Assembly (NCBI GenBank): GCA_037892935.1
Contig: JAYXKI010000001.1
Location: 868,001-932,000, forward strand
Direction of reading: 5' to 3'
From: Phlebopus portentosus
Taxonomy: Eukaryota; Basidiomycota; Agaricomycetes; Boletales; Boletinellaceae
Length of the DNA: 64,000 nt
In this document: in pieces, positions 47,013-57,983 of the stretch
Position numbering within the stretch: the stretch's first letter is position 1
Layout of the letters: every line of letters starts with the position of its first letter
Made by a program: the position numbers and the translations under genes
The notes under the pieces: model-generated
What the model was told of the DNA's origin: nothing
The model's database searches: none
What the model saw: only the letters and a program-made list of their open reading frames with translations

Positions 47013-49229
47013 ATGTGCTCAACCCTCAGCCCAGCGGAGCAGAGTGTCCCACTCGATTCCGTGGCACAACTGCCCTCCAAACCGGACTGGGAGTGTCAGA
47101 CCCCTACCCCCACCCCCAAACCTGGCCGCCTCGGAAGATGGGTCCGGACCATTTGTCACCATCTCAGACGACATACCGGCCTAGGCGCCGTATGTGCTGT
47201 TGCATACTTCGACCCGTGCGTACTTTGTCTTCATGCATGCGGAGTGTTTCGTAATAATAATGTATAATTTGCAGAGGTAATTGGTCCGTGGATCTTCAGG
47301 CTGGCTCTGAGTATGGCTACAAACTACTATTCGTTGTGTTGCTCGCGGGTCTGGTAAGTGAATTGAATTACAGAATTATACTGAGAGGATCATAAATTGA
47401 TTTCCCCCCTCATAGATGGCGGTTGTTTTCCAAGTCAGTTTGTTGCCCTCCTCCGTCTTTCCTTCAGCTATACTGACCATAATCGTTGAACTGTCTTTAC
47501 AGTCTATGGCAAGCAGATTGGGTTGCGTTACTGGTTTAGGTCAGAACAGTATATTTCTATTCAAATGCTAAATATAGCTCAATATTTATCTTTGGTGTAG
47601 ATCTAGCCGCGCACTGTCGTCTGCTCTTATACAACCGGACGAGTCATCCACGACTATGCCGCTGGCTAGTGCTATACCCATTGTATGCATTAGCTGAGGT
47701 TGCTATTATCAGCACCGACCTTGCGGAGCTTCTCGGCTCTGCTACTGCACTCAGCTTGCTCTTTCCCTCCCTCCCGCTATGGGCAGGTGTGCTTATTACC
47801 GCATCGGACGTCTTCATTATCCTGGCGTTTTGCAGCCCACGACGAGGTGCAAACCGCCCACAGCGCGTGTTTGAGCTCCTTATCTCAGTACTCGTTCTCG
47901 CGGTCTTTCTATGCTTGATTTTTGTCATCACTCAGGTCAAGCCTGACTGGGGGGACACATTTCTTGGATTCGTGCCTTCCTCAACGATCGTTAAACCTGG
48001 AGCTCTCTACGTCTGTAAGTAGTGAATTCTAATAGTAATAATTTATACTTACGTACAACCGTCATCTTCCAGCAATCGGTATTGTTGGAGCGACTGTCAT
48101 GCCTCATGGTCTCTTCCTCGGTTCTTCCCTGGCAACCCAGAACCGTGTCTTGGAGTTCTCAGATGAGGAGACGGCTTCCGAATCTGAAAAAGCCGAGTCG
48201 CTTCCCGCTCCAGCTAGTAGTGCAAGTGACAGGAAATTCCGTTTCTCGTCGTTAAAGCTGAACAAGCATTGGCTTCGCTCTGCGCTCCAATCATGGCGCA
48301 TAGAAGGCTCCGAGGAGGCGGATTTGCCAGATGACAACGCGGGTCATTCAGGATGGATGAATAATTCTCTAGCTTTTGTCCGAGCTCACTTGACGCACGG
48401 TATTGTTGATATTGTGTTGAGTCTGCTTGGCTTCGCAGTCGTCATAAATTCCTTGTAAGTCATTCGCATCTATCGTACTAACTACATGCGTTTTGAATTT
48501 CGTCTTGTCAGGATCTTAATTATCGCGAGTGCCGTATTCTTCTATGCCTCAAGTGGTGAGGACACGAGTGTAGCCGATTTATTTGAGGCGTATGCGCTCA
48601 TCAGGGCACGTGTTGGAAAAGGTGTGTTATAACATAGCAAGGTAACTCTATGTATTAACTTTGTGCATCAGCGGCGGCGGTTCTTTTCGCTCTCGCGCTC
48701 TTATGTGCGGGTGAAAGCGCCGGTATCACTGCGACTTTAGCTGGTCAGATAGTATCCGAAGGCTTCCTCAAATGGCATGTTTCTGTACGTCGCACTTTAC
48801 CTTATTTATCCAATATAGGAGTATTCAATTCAAAAATAGCCCGTTATTCGCCGAGCACTGACGCGCCTCATTGGGCTCGTCCCCGCCATGCTCGTCGCTT
48901 CGATAATGGGCCGCTCAGGTCTTAATGCATTACTTGTTGCATCGCAAGTCGTGTTGTCCTTTGTTCTGCCATTTGTTGCATTCCCACTCGTGTGGCTCAC
49001 GTCGAGCTCGAAGGTGATGTTGGTTCGGCGAGAGTCGGGTTCATGTGGGCGGGTTGATGGCGCGTCTGATCCCAGCGAAGAGGCGCGTGGACCGGAGAAC
49101 GTCGACGGTAAGGCGCCGGACTTCAGTAACGGAAAGATCGTCATGCTCCTTGGTTATACAATTTGGCTGGTCGTGCTCATCGCAAATGTCTACGTATTAG
49201 TGACATTGGCGATGGGTGAGGATGGCTGA
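47013..49229 (+). CDS. NRAMP-family divalent metal (Mn/Fe) transporter
   Basis: Nine exons give 581 residues: 47013-47215, 47275-47353, 47416-47433, 47503-47539, 47601-48014, 48073-48454, 48512-48621, 48672-48784 and 48840-49229. The two metal-site motifs of NRAMP proteins are present: DPGNW in TM1 (about residue 66, split by intron 1) and a M-P-H motif in TM6 (VGATVMPHGLFLGSS). About eleven hydrophobic spans can be counted. The N-terminus (about 45 residues) is Pro-rich and cytosolic. By family it imports Mn2+ or Fe2+ with protons, as yeast Smf1-3 do. Two loops are long: a Ser/Glu-rich one after TM6 and a charged one before the last span. Exon 3 has 18 nt. It could sit in the plasma membrane or endosomes; sequence does not decide. 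Confidence 0.92.
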
Positions 49230-49331
49230 GGAATCGTTCTTCATCCACCTTTTTGAATTGAGCCGAGCCCTTTCGCAACGACGACTCCGTTCGCGGTCGC
49301 AGTTGCTTGTTTTGTCGTTACTTAGAACTCA

Positions 49332-49351
49332 TCACCGTGAACTCACGGTGA
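49332..49351. repeat. Perfect 9-bp hairpin in convergent 3' region
   Basis: TCACCGTGA and TCACGGTGA are perfect inverted copies around AC. The hairpin lies 100 bases after the NRAMP stop and 220 bases beyond the COX6 stop. It may be an mRNA 3' UTR stem, possibly for metal-responsive stability, or a chance palindrome. Confidence 0.45.
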
Positions 49352-49568
49352 ACCCTATGCATACCCTTTGACTTACAGTTCTGCCTTCTTGCTGTGTAAA
49401 GATAATATTGTACTTTACGAATGTTTCGCATCGTGTAGGGAAAGAAAATGAAAAAGATATGCATTGCATATGAATGCTTCGTGTTGTGTAAGTTTATCTG
49501 TCCAACGCGCTTCAATATAAGCTATACAAAGGATCAAGAATATCAGCACCTAAATGAAACGAAGCCAT

Positions 49569-50060
49569 TTAGTAGCGGGGGTAAAGTTCCTCTTTAGTGT
49601 TGACACCTACAAGATAAAACAGCATGTTGTGAGCGAAGAATAAACACCTAGAAGACCTCGACTGACCGAGCTCATCTTTTACACCCTTGAGTTCGGCAAG
49701 ATACGCCTCGTACTGCTTTTTATTTTCGACCTTCTCCTTGATTCCCTCGAAAATGCGTACAGCGGTGGAATAATCGTCGACGCGTCGAGCAGCACGAAGA
49801 GCGGCCTCAACGACCTCCGGCGCGGGAACAAGATCGTGTGCAAAGCAGTTATTCAGCCCCCGCTGGAGCTCGAAGAGGTCCTCACAGGATTTGAAGAACG
49901 CGACGTAGCGTTGGGTAAATGATTCGAAAGTCTCTTGGTGATGGGCTTCACTCATTCCACGACGAGGGATTACGACCGCCGAGGTGCGTGCACGCCATGC
50001 AGTAGAAGCGACGGGTGTACGAGAAGCGCGCAGCGCAGAGGCAAGGAGACGACCGTTCAT
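49569..50060 (-). CDS. COX6: Cytochrome c oxidase subunit VI (COX5A homolog)
   Basis: Two exons give 143 residues: 50060-49667 and 49606-49569. The first 35 residues are rich in Arg, Ala and Ser with no acid (mitochondrial presequence), ending near RRGMSEAHHQ. The mature part matches COX6: ESFTQRYVAFFKSCEDLFELQRGLNN, then RRVDDYSTAVRIFEGIKEKV and a C-terminal NTKEELYPRY, where the family has a conserved short tail. It is a nuclear-encoded matrix-side subunit of complex IV needed for assembly. The ATG at 50060 is chosen because the longer frame starts only with GTG and lacks a presequence-like beginning. The last 12 residues come from a tiny 38-nt exon; reading through the intron would end in unrelated residues. 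Confidence 0.93.
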   Translation of the reverse strand: MNGRLLASALRASRTPVASTAWRARTSAVVIPRRGMSEAHHQETFESFTQRYVAFFKSCEDLFELQRGLNNCFAHDLVPAPEVVEAALRAARRVDDYSTAVRIFEGIKEKVENKKQYEAYLAELKGVKDELGQSRSSRCLFFAHNMLFYLVGVNTKEELYPRY

Positions 50061-50842
50061 CGTCGAGGGTAATGGCGGAGGTGAGACGACGAGTCGAAGG
50101 CAGAGACGATAAACGGACGGTGCACACAGGCTAACGCGCACTTGGACTTGTTTTCAACGGGTTCTCGAAACGGAAAAGACCGTGGGATAGCAATCCGGCA
50201 CGGTCCGGTGTTCGGATCGACAGCGTACGTAATATTATTCGTCGCGTCGAATCCAGAATCAGCTATTTCAGAACTTGACTTGCAAGTCATTCACATCGTC
50301 TTCCTATTATTCTGGATCTCTTTCTCTGAAAGGGTAGTCTGACTGCCTGCTGTGTACAGCATGGTCAATTTTTATGAAGTACCCAGCATTCTTGAATCCG
50401 ACCTCTCCATCAGGTCGGCCCGAGGGTAACTGTGCTTTCGGCTGTGTCGTGACTGCGCCTCGCTTTGCGCAGCTGAACACATCTGCCGCCCATCTGAATG
50501 TTTGTTTGTTTCGACCTTTCAAGAGTTTGACTTCAGTATACTGTGCATCTTTCGGGGCATCATTCTCGTATAACGGGGAACACTAACGATGGCCTATTTG
50601 TTCTGTTCTGAATGCTCACATCTCTCGTCAAACTTAGTGACGCGGGTGTGAGCGCTGGATTTCGGACCTACTTATATTACCGAGGCGAGACTGCTTCGCA
50701 GTAGACGATTATCTTAGAACAAAGATTGCGGGACAAATGCTGGTCTCGGGCTCGGCTTGAGAGCCAACGATTTGTTTATAGCTGTGCTCTTATTTCTCCT
50801 TTTGATGCGGCTCATTATTTGTTTTCTCTGAATAATTACTAG

Positions 50843-50849
50843 TATAAAA
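50843..50849 (+). promoter_or_regulatory. TATA box of O-fucosyltransferase-like gene
   Basis: TATAAAA lies 72-78 bases upstream of the ATG at 50921, followed by a C/T-rich strip (CCCCCTGTCTTCACC) before the start. Confidence 0.5.
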
Positions 50850-50920
50850 CCCTTCGTAATCATAATGCCTTTACTTCGCCATTATATTCCGATCCCCCTG
50901 TCTTCACCTAGGACGCCACG

Positions 50921-52738
50921 ATGAGAGTATTCAAATTCCTGTCAAGGAGGCGAGACCAGCATGAATACCTACCTTGCAACACCTCGTCCTCACCAGTTCG
51001 GCTTGCAATACATGCGACTCCCTCACGCCGCCGTACATTCCTCTGCTGCGCTTTCTGCTTACCACTGCTCTTATGTTTTGTCCTCTACGAGCGCTTCTCC
51101 GACGTTCGACAAGCATGGATGACCATCAAGCACACCGCCCAACCCCAGCCCTTGCCGCCGACGTACAACCGCTACTATGAAATTGAGCGGCGTTATCCGC
51201 AGCACGATGCATCACTTCCTTTTCCCGAAGGTCGGACCGGGAGATTCCTCTACGTGTCTAATCAACATTTCGGTGAGTTGACTCTGTCCAGACTAAGTTC
51301 CTCATCGTGTACTCAAGTTTAGCCGTAGGCCTCGGATGGAACAACGTTTTCCAAGCCCTGTAGGTTATCCCTTCTGGTACGAGAGCGGTATTCATCACTG
51401 ACCGTCGCTCTAAGAATATTGAATACTCATATGGCTTACCTCTCAAATCGAGCGTATGTCAACCACTTGCCGTGCCTTGTCTTCTGACTCACATTGTTGT
51501 CTTACCTCCAGGTGGGTGTTTGAGCCGTATACATGGGATCCACACCCGAGCCCGTATAGTACATACAATGGACGTGTGATCCCTTCTAGAATACCGCTCT
51601 CAGCTTTCATTGACGGTATGATCTCCCTCTCTGTGCATTTGATTTCTGACGCACGAGTGCATAGGACCTATCTCCGGAGGACCGTTTCCCCCAGAACACC
51701 CAAACCCCCGTGCCGTCAGTGTCGAGTTCTTCAATCGGGTGTGTCCTGAGAATAAACGGACACGTGTCAGCATCAAAGAAATGAACGAGGGACTTGAGGG
51801 ACGCCCTCCTATTGAGATAATGCAGAAGTATGCCTCGAAGCTGCTCGGAATGGCAGAGGGTTGTGTGGAACTCTATGGTTCCTTGGAACACCCGTTCGAC
51901 TGGCTGTAAGTGGCTCCCCGAGTCTTTTGTTCTTCGAATTCTGATGCTCATCATCCTCTATCTAGGCAATTTGGAGACTCCGGGATGGAGACAGTGGTCC
52001 CCACGCTTTCAGAATCTCCCATCTTACGTCACTTCAGATGGTCACCTCTAGTACTTTCAGCAGTGCGAACCAACGCACCGAATTTTGCACCGGACCTTTC
52101 AGCTGACCCTCCTCCGGACGTCGTACAGGACCTCATGGCAATACACGTCCGAAGGGGCGATTATGTCGGACACTGTCAACGTCTGGCAAATTGGTCGGCT
52201 TCTTTCATGGGTTGGGCTCAAGCACCAGGTATTCCTGATGTGTTTGTACCGCCACCGGGTGGAGGTGCAGGCTGGAACACGCCAGAGAACACAGCCGAAT
52301 ACATGCGTCATTGTTTCCCTGAAATCGCGGAGATCGTACCTCGGGTGGCAGAAGCGAAGCACGAATGGGAGACAACGGTCGATAGACCGCACAATGAACC
52401 GCGTCTGAAGAAGCTGTACATACTCACTAATGGTAAAACAGAGTGGGTTGCGCAGCTGAAGGACCGACTGATGGACACCGGAGATTGGGACATCGTGTTC
52501 TCGAGCAGGGATATGAGTCTCAGCCCTGAACAAAAATATGTGGGACAGGCCATTGATATGGCTATTGCTGAGCGCGCGGCCGTGTTTCTCGGTAATGGGG
52601 TAAGTTTCTCCCGGGTTTTAGGACTACCTCGGATGATAGATATTGACTGGAATTCAATAGTTCTCTAGTCTCACCTCAAACACAGTCCTATTGCGAAGAG
52701 TGCGCAATCTTCCCATTGTCAGCAATCGATTTTGGTAA
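50921..52738 (+). CDS. Type II membrane O-fucosyltransferase-like protein
   Basis: Seven exons give 494 residues: 50921-51272, 51323-51359, 51415-51453, 51512-51615, 51665-51905, 51966-52599 and 52661-52738. A transmembrane segment at about residues 39-56 after RRR marks a Golgi type II topology. The luminal domain starts at GLGWNNVFQALILNTHMAYLSNRAWVFEPYTW. It contains MAIHVRRGDYVGHC, the HxRRGD-like donor-binding motif of the GDP-fucose O-fucosyltransferase/GT65-68 fold. It ends in a FLGNGFSSLTSN block that exists only if the 61-nt intron 52600-52660 is spliced; reading through gives an unrelated tail. The acceptor substrate is unknown. Such proteins are numerous in mushrooms, where protein fucosylation is little known. 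Confidence 0.85.
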
Positions 52739-53363
52739 TATTCGTGGTGTCGAAACGGAGCAAAGGATATATCCCGACATATGGAGGTAATCCGGAGTTT
52801 CATTGGGGAGGTAGTATTAGTGCTCTTGACAATGACGGTAACTCAGCTCGGAATTCCTTCCATCGCCATCGTATTACAAGGACACGCCGACGTACATACC
52901 CTCTCCCACACTCATCTGCACTCTGGTCGTTTATTTCTGTTGGTGTTACTCATACGAGCTCGTATCGCATCACTCTGTGTATCATAGATCAATAATCTAG
53001 AGTATCTACAAGGAAACATGTATTCTATACGTAAACACGAATGTTTTTATAGTCGAATACTCAGGGTGTTAGAATCCCAGGAACCCTTAACTCACTGAGC
53101 TACGATCTGTTGTGTAGTTGCGTCAGTCGGGTCTTGTGAACTTGGCCTAGGTTCACTATTTAAAAATTGTGATGTGGGCTGAGGACTGCGGATTGATTCG
53201 GAGAGCAAGGATTTGAGACCATCGCCCGGTGTGGAAGTCGGAGAGGACCTTGTACTCGAAGGCGGAGTTGAGTCGCTTGAAGATGAGCGCGTCGCGTCAC
53301 GCGTTTCAGGCTCTACTTTCTCACGCGCAGCACTTCCCCTCGCATTACATTGCTTCGAACTTT
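52739..53363. other. 3' spacer with a Ser-rich minus frame
   Basis: This lies between the fucosyltransferase-like stop and the RWD-protein stop. A 91-codon minus frame (53367-53092), rich in Ser/Thr/Pro, starts in an ATGA overlap with the RWD stop codon; it is discussed as a finding and not called as a gene. Confidence 0.35.
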
Positions 53364-54331
53364 TCATCTGGACATGGAGGCATTTCCAGTAGTGTTGGTT
53401 CCGAGGCCCATGCCTGTCACTAATTCTTCGCGACCAGATCGACGCATAACCTCGACAACCTCGCCAACCTTTTCCAGTTCAATCCATCTCTTCCTCTCAG
53501 GAGTACGATCAATTCCATCGCCGACATCCAACTGCCCATACTTCTCCACGTCCAATTTTTCTTCAAATCGCACCTTCAGTGCGAGCCACTGCGTCGCCTT
53601 CACGCGTCCCGCGAATTCTGAAATGTCCGCTTGTGTTCCTTCGGCGTAGATCGCACCCGGGTACCCGACTTTTGCGAATCCGCGCAGTAATAACTCGGCG
53701 GACCACTTTTGAAGATTACGACGTTTTGTTGGAGAGATAAGGTGATGTGAGGTGAAAAGGACGTGGTACGTCTCAGGTGTGGATTGCGAGGTGATCTCAG
53801 ACGAAGAAGATGAGCTCTGCAAAGAGGTCTGTGCAACTCGAATAGCCTTCAACTCCTCGTGAAGGAGAGGTATGAGATGCAGACAAGGAGACTCTGGATC
53901 TGAAAGCTTCTTTGATGATTAGCAATCAATCAAAAGTTGCTCAGCAGAACTCACTCAGTGCCTTCTTCCCTGACTTGACTCAGCTTGTCTTTGACGATTT
54001 CTCGCCATCTTTCTTGGTCTACTCTCTGAAGATTCTTCCCTCGCACAAACACGTTCGGTGCTTCTGCTTCCGGGTAGCCTCTCGGTAATTCGACTTCAAA
54101 CCATATCGGACCATCTTCGATGCGTACTTCGAATCGACAGGTTGACGCAGGCTGCCAATCACTGGCATCATCCGGAATCTGTCCGTCCTGTGTGTAACGG
54201 CGAAGCAACTGCGACCACTGATCGCAATCTTCCTGTGGCAGAACAGAGACAAATAGTTCCGGCGGGATTAGAGAGCATTGCAGTAAATGAATTTCTTCGA
54301 GTTGCTTCCGAATGGACATCATCCCACTCAT
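53364..54331 (-). CDS. RWD domain protein with C-terminal DUF1115-like region
   Basis: Two exons give 300 residues: 54331-53975 and 53909-53364. Residues about 10-115 are an RWD domain: an N-terminal helix (LEEIHLLQCSLIPPELF), then FEVRIEDGPIWFEVELPRGYPEAEAPNVFVRG, which holds the YP signature. The second half (TYHVLFTSHHLISPTKRRNLQKWSAELLLRGFAKVGYPGAIYAEG) matches the region that follows RWD in RWDD2-type proteins. The function in fungi is unknown; RWD folds mediate protein binding. The intron (donor GTCAGG after LSQ, phase 0) is the only pairing I found that keeps frame; a stronger GTGAGT donor nearby is out of phase. The start could also be at 54322 or 54319. It is divergent from the NTF2-like gene. 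Confidence 0.75.
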
Positions 54332-54790
54332 CCAGGAAGTCAAAATAGGCGAGGGAAGGAAGCATCTTGCAATGATGACATAACCGCTGATCGTCGATCT
54401 TGGGACCCGGATTCGCGCGCGATGACGCAGAAAATCGCGCCTCAGGAAGGGAATACGACATAGCATACGTAAAGATGCACTGCACTTCGTCATCATTGCG
54501 CTCATCCCTCGTTCTACGACGTCCAGAGGAGCTACCGTTTCATCTTTGAGCAACTCAACATCTTAACTCCCACCGCACCCCATCACTTTGTTCGAAAGGT
54601 ATATAACAGTCCCCGTGGCTGCGAAGTGAGTGGCCTTTGCTTTTCTTACCTTCATCTTTCACATATCCCCCGTACTTTTGCTTATGCTCGCATGTGGATG
54701 TGGCCTTGCTCATTCGCAGGTCGATCATCTCCTCCAATTCAAATCTCTAGACGGATACTAGTCCCCGCTTCTCCCACTCTTCGGCGCGCT

Positions 54791-55617
54791 ATGTCCAATT
54801 CGAGCTCGCCGAACTCTTCCGGTCTTCCGCCCCAGCAGTCTAAAGCCCTTCCGGAACGGTCTGTGGAGCCGACGGAGGAAAAAATCATTTCCGCCATAAA
54901 GGATGTACGTAGACCGAGTTTTGGTAAAGCACATTATCTGACGTGTTCAGTAGCTATATACCTGCAGGCCGAGAGAAGTCAGCGGCATCCGGTTTCAACG
55001 ATTTTATGTAAGATGATATTGATTCTTTCGTCTTACTTTCGCAGACGACCTACGAGGCCTATGCAAAGGATGCTGTTTTCAAAGACCCAGTAGGCATCGC
55101 AGAGGGTGTAGAATCCATTGAGGCGCAATTCAACGGTCTTGCAAAGGTAGTGTAATTTCCCGGATAGATTTGGGCAAACATTTCGATATCGACGATTCCT
55201 CTAGATTCTTCCTCGAGCAGATATCCAGAAGTTCCGCATTCTGAAGAGTCCGGACAGTCTGCCACCACGCACAATTCTCATTGACCAGGACGTTGCATAC
55301 TTCCGCGACCCTTCCTCTTCCTCGCCCACCAAGGTAGATATAGTTATTCCAACGCGTCATCTCTCGGTTGAGATTCATTCCGAAATATCTGACGTACGAC
55401 GTTTCTTGACCTATAACTCCAACAGACCTTGAATTCTCTCCTCACGATCTCCACAAACGAACAATACCAAATCACACGCCACGTAGAAGAGTGGGACCAC
55501 CAACGCGACACAAGCAAAGAAGATGGCTTCTTGGGCTTGCTGAATGACCAACGCAAGAAAATAACCGCTAGTCTTGTGAACAAAATAGTTGGAAGCAGTC
55601 AACCCAAAGACGACTAA
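54791..55617 (+). CDS. Small NTF2/SnoaL-like protein, hypothetical
   Basis: Five exons give 186 residues: 54791-54904, 54968-54991, 55045-55146, 55205-55333 and 55426-55617. After a Ser/Pro-rich start comes a domain with TYEAYAKDAVFKDPVGIAEG, FRILKSPDS, DQDVAYFRDP and a C-terminal ITRHVEEWDHQ block. The order (a helix with A-F-x-D-P, then strands with an R-H-x-E-E-W-D ending) resembles NTF2-like fungal proteins of unknown activity. No signal peptide is seen. Exons 3-5 are firm; exon 2 (24 nt, donor GTTTCA) is the weakest part and was chosen because it alone links the flanking phases and gives the usual spacing. The divergent partner is the RWD protein, 459 bp away. Confidence 0.72.
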
Positions 55618-55979
55618 GAGATCAGAATAGATCCAAAGAGACGCGGCCGACGAAGACGCGACCGTTTTTCTGCTTATTTATTCATTTGTCAACTCCATCG
55701 CAATTACTGTAGCCTAGATTATAATTTATGTTAGGGATGTGAGTGTACCTACTACCACTTCGATTCGATGATGAAAAACAAGTTATCAGCCAATTGTAGG
55801 GGGAGACAAAGGTCTGGTCTTTTTCATTGGTGAACTATCCTCGCATACAGGCCAGACAAATGGGTACAGGTACTGAGCTTGGAATACCTTCATTTACAAC
55901 AAGAAGGAAAGGATAAGACATTGACGTTGCGTATTGAAACATACTTTCAACACCGTTAGAAAGCAGCTGGATCCACTGT

Positions 55980-57003
55980 TCAGTAGCGTCTGTCATCATA
56001 TTTGCGGTCAGAGCCACCCCTGTCACCAATAAGCATATTCAGTCGTTCATCCGTAGAAATGACAGTGCTTCAGACGTCACCTGTCACGGTCCCTGTCTCC
56101 ACGTCCGTGATAACGATCGCCGCGGTCATCGTAGCGCCCACCACCGCGATATTCATCATAGCGGCCTCCTCTGCGATCATCACGGTAGTCACGGGAGTAC
56201 CGCGAATCATAAGGACGAGGATCGTAGGGCCGTTCGTCTTGTAGCAGTCAGATTAAGTCAATGCTGGCACATCGAAGAAGTATCATATAGCGTACTGTCT
56301 CCTCTACGTTTCGGCGGGCCGTAGTACCGTCCTGGAGTAGGCGTTCTAGCACGAGCGCGTCTTGCCTATGTATGGTCCCATGAGATAATCGCTGACTCGA
56401 ATAAAATATGCAAAATATACCTTCTCGACGCTGATAACTTTACCGAATTGTTTGGTCGCATTTAAAGCATTGATGGCAGCATCCGCCTCTTCGGGCGTCT
56501 CCATAGTCACGAAAGCGAAGCCACGAGATTCCTTGCTGTGGGGATCGTACATAATAGAGACCTTTTGAACCTGTGAAAAATAAACTTACTTAGTCTAGAT
56601 GATAAAATGCGAAATAGAAGCTACACGTACGCGACCGACTTTAATAAACACGGCCTCAAGGGAGTCGTTGTCCACATCGTTGGAAAGACCAGAGACGTGT
56701 AAATTGTTGCCCGGATTTGTGTTCTCTCGTCTATTTCTATAGGCCGGTACCCGATGAGCTGAAAATAGCCAAGAACGCTAAAACGACTTACTCTCTGTCC
56801 CTGTCGTCTCTGCCGTTACGCGCACCAGGACTCCTGCTCCTGCTCGAGCGACGTGGAGGAGCGCTATCACCATGTCCAGGCGACCTGCCACCTGCAGGCG
56901 GCCAGCCCGAGTCATCAGCTGCCGCGCCTACACCAGGAGCATTGACCATAGTTGCATCCTGCGTGGGAATGCTAATGCCTGCTGCTGAACTCGGTGGGCC
57001 CAT
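55980..57003 (-). CDS. Transformer-2-like SR RNA-binding protein
   Basis: Six exons give 244 residues: 57003-56792, 56736-56631, 56570-56421, 56365-56296, 56237-56081 and 56019-55980. A Gly/Pro/Ser-rich N-terminus with a short RS stretch (residues about 50-70) precedes a single RRM at about 80-155. RNP2 is LHVSGL and RNP1 is RGFAFVTM. The linker RRARARTPTPGRYYG closely follows the RRM, as in Tra2 proteins. The C-terminus (about 180-244) is a low-complexity Arg/Asp/Tyr/Gly region. It is expected in the nucleus as a splicing activator that binds purine-rich enhancers. The last exon adds only 13 residues. An alternative non-spliced reading of exon 5 would destroy the RDY tail. Confidence 0.85.
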
Positions 57004-57983
57004 ATCTTGAGATTGCCAGGCTAGGAGAATGACGGGACAGTCGGTCAGAAATCGAAATTAGGAGATTAAGCAGGCCCGGTGAGATACACAATGCCGAGTA
57101 ATAGCGACGAAGCGACAGATGAGGGTAGGGATGGTGATGGGTGACAAACGTTCGGGGCCGAATGGCATAGCGAAAAGAGCGGGGCGAATATAGAAAGACT
57201 AGCGTAGGGTGAAGGTGTGCCGGGAATGGACCAGCCAAAGGCATGGAACACCTGCATCATTTGCTGGCGGACCAGAAGCACAAAAGTGCACGGAAATTTT
57301 CTGGGTTTCATACTGGTCATAGAGGACCATGTCGCACTTTACGGCCTTTAGCCATAAGTGAAAAAGGTCATCGAATGAAGATAACGATGCTATATGCTGC
57401 AAGTTCGGGAACCACTGGAAATCGCGACGCTCTCTCGAACGCTATGACGGGAAAAAGAAGCACGAGCAGTTGTAAAGGAACGAGCCGTCGAGCCAATTGT
57501 CGGCGGCGGATGCTGGATGTTGAATAAACGTACCGTCGTCCATGTCGAGATTGTCGAGTAGATGATGAGGTGGTGGTAGTTGATGGAAGAGAATGGTCTG
57601 ACAGTGGCAGTGGCAAGTCAAGCATCACACTGTTGGCGCGTTGTTTGTATAGCTTTGGACCTCCCTCCTTTAAGGAAATAAATTCCGAATTGTACACTCG
57701 CCTTCAACGACTGATGCGATTATACGCGTCATGGCTCGTATGAATACAGTAGACCTTTCTAAGCATAAGCATATTCATTGGCAGAGACAAATTACTTATA
57801 GAGGCAATAAAATGCACCCAAGAAAATGATATAAGGGCGCGTATTCGACTCTAAAGACCGCTGCGTAACACGTACGTTCATTTGTTAGCATACTACATAT
57901 TAGTATGGACAACTCCAAGGACCATGATGTTGCTCATACAATTCCAATATGATCTACAAGTAACAGAAGATGATGCTGCGTCC
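57004..57983. other. Spacer TRA2-like / ABC transporter
   Basis: This contains the upstream region of the TRA2-like gene and the 3' UTR of the ABC transporter, both on the minus strand. Chance frames only. A CA/TG-rich CCACCACCTCATCATC-type strip lies at 57560-57580 on the minus strand. Confidence 0.45.

Noticed and set aside
52600..52668. Read-through end of the fucosyltransferase-like gene at 52668
   Set aside because: A GTAAGT donor and an AATAG acceptor give the family-like FSSLTSN tail; the read-through tail has no match to the fold.
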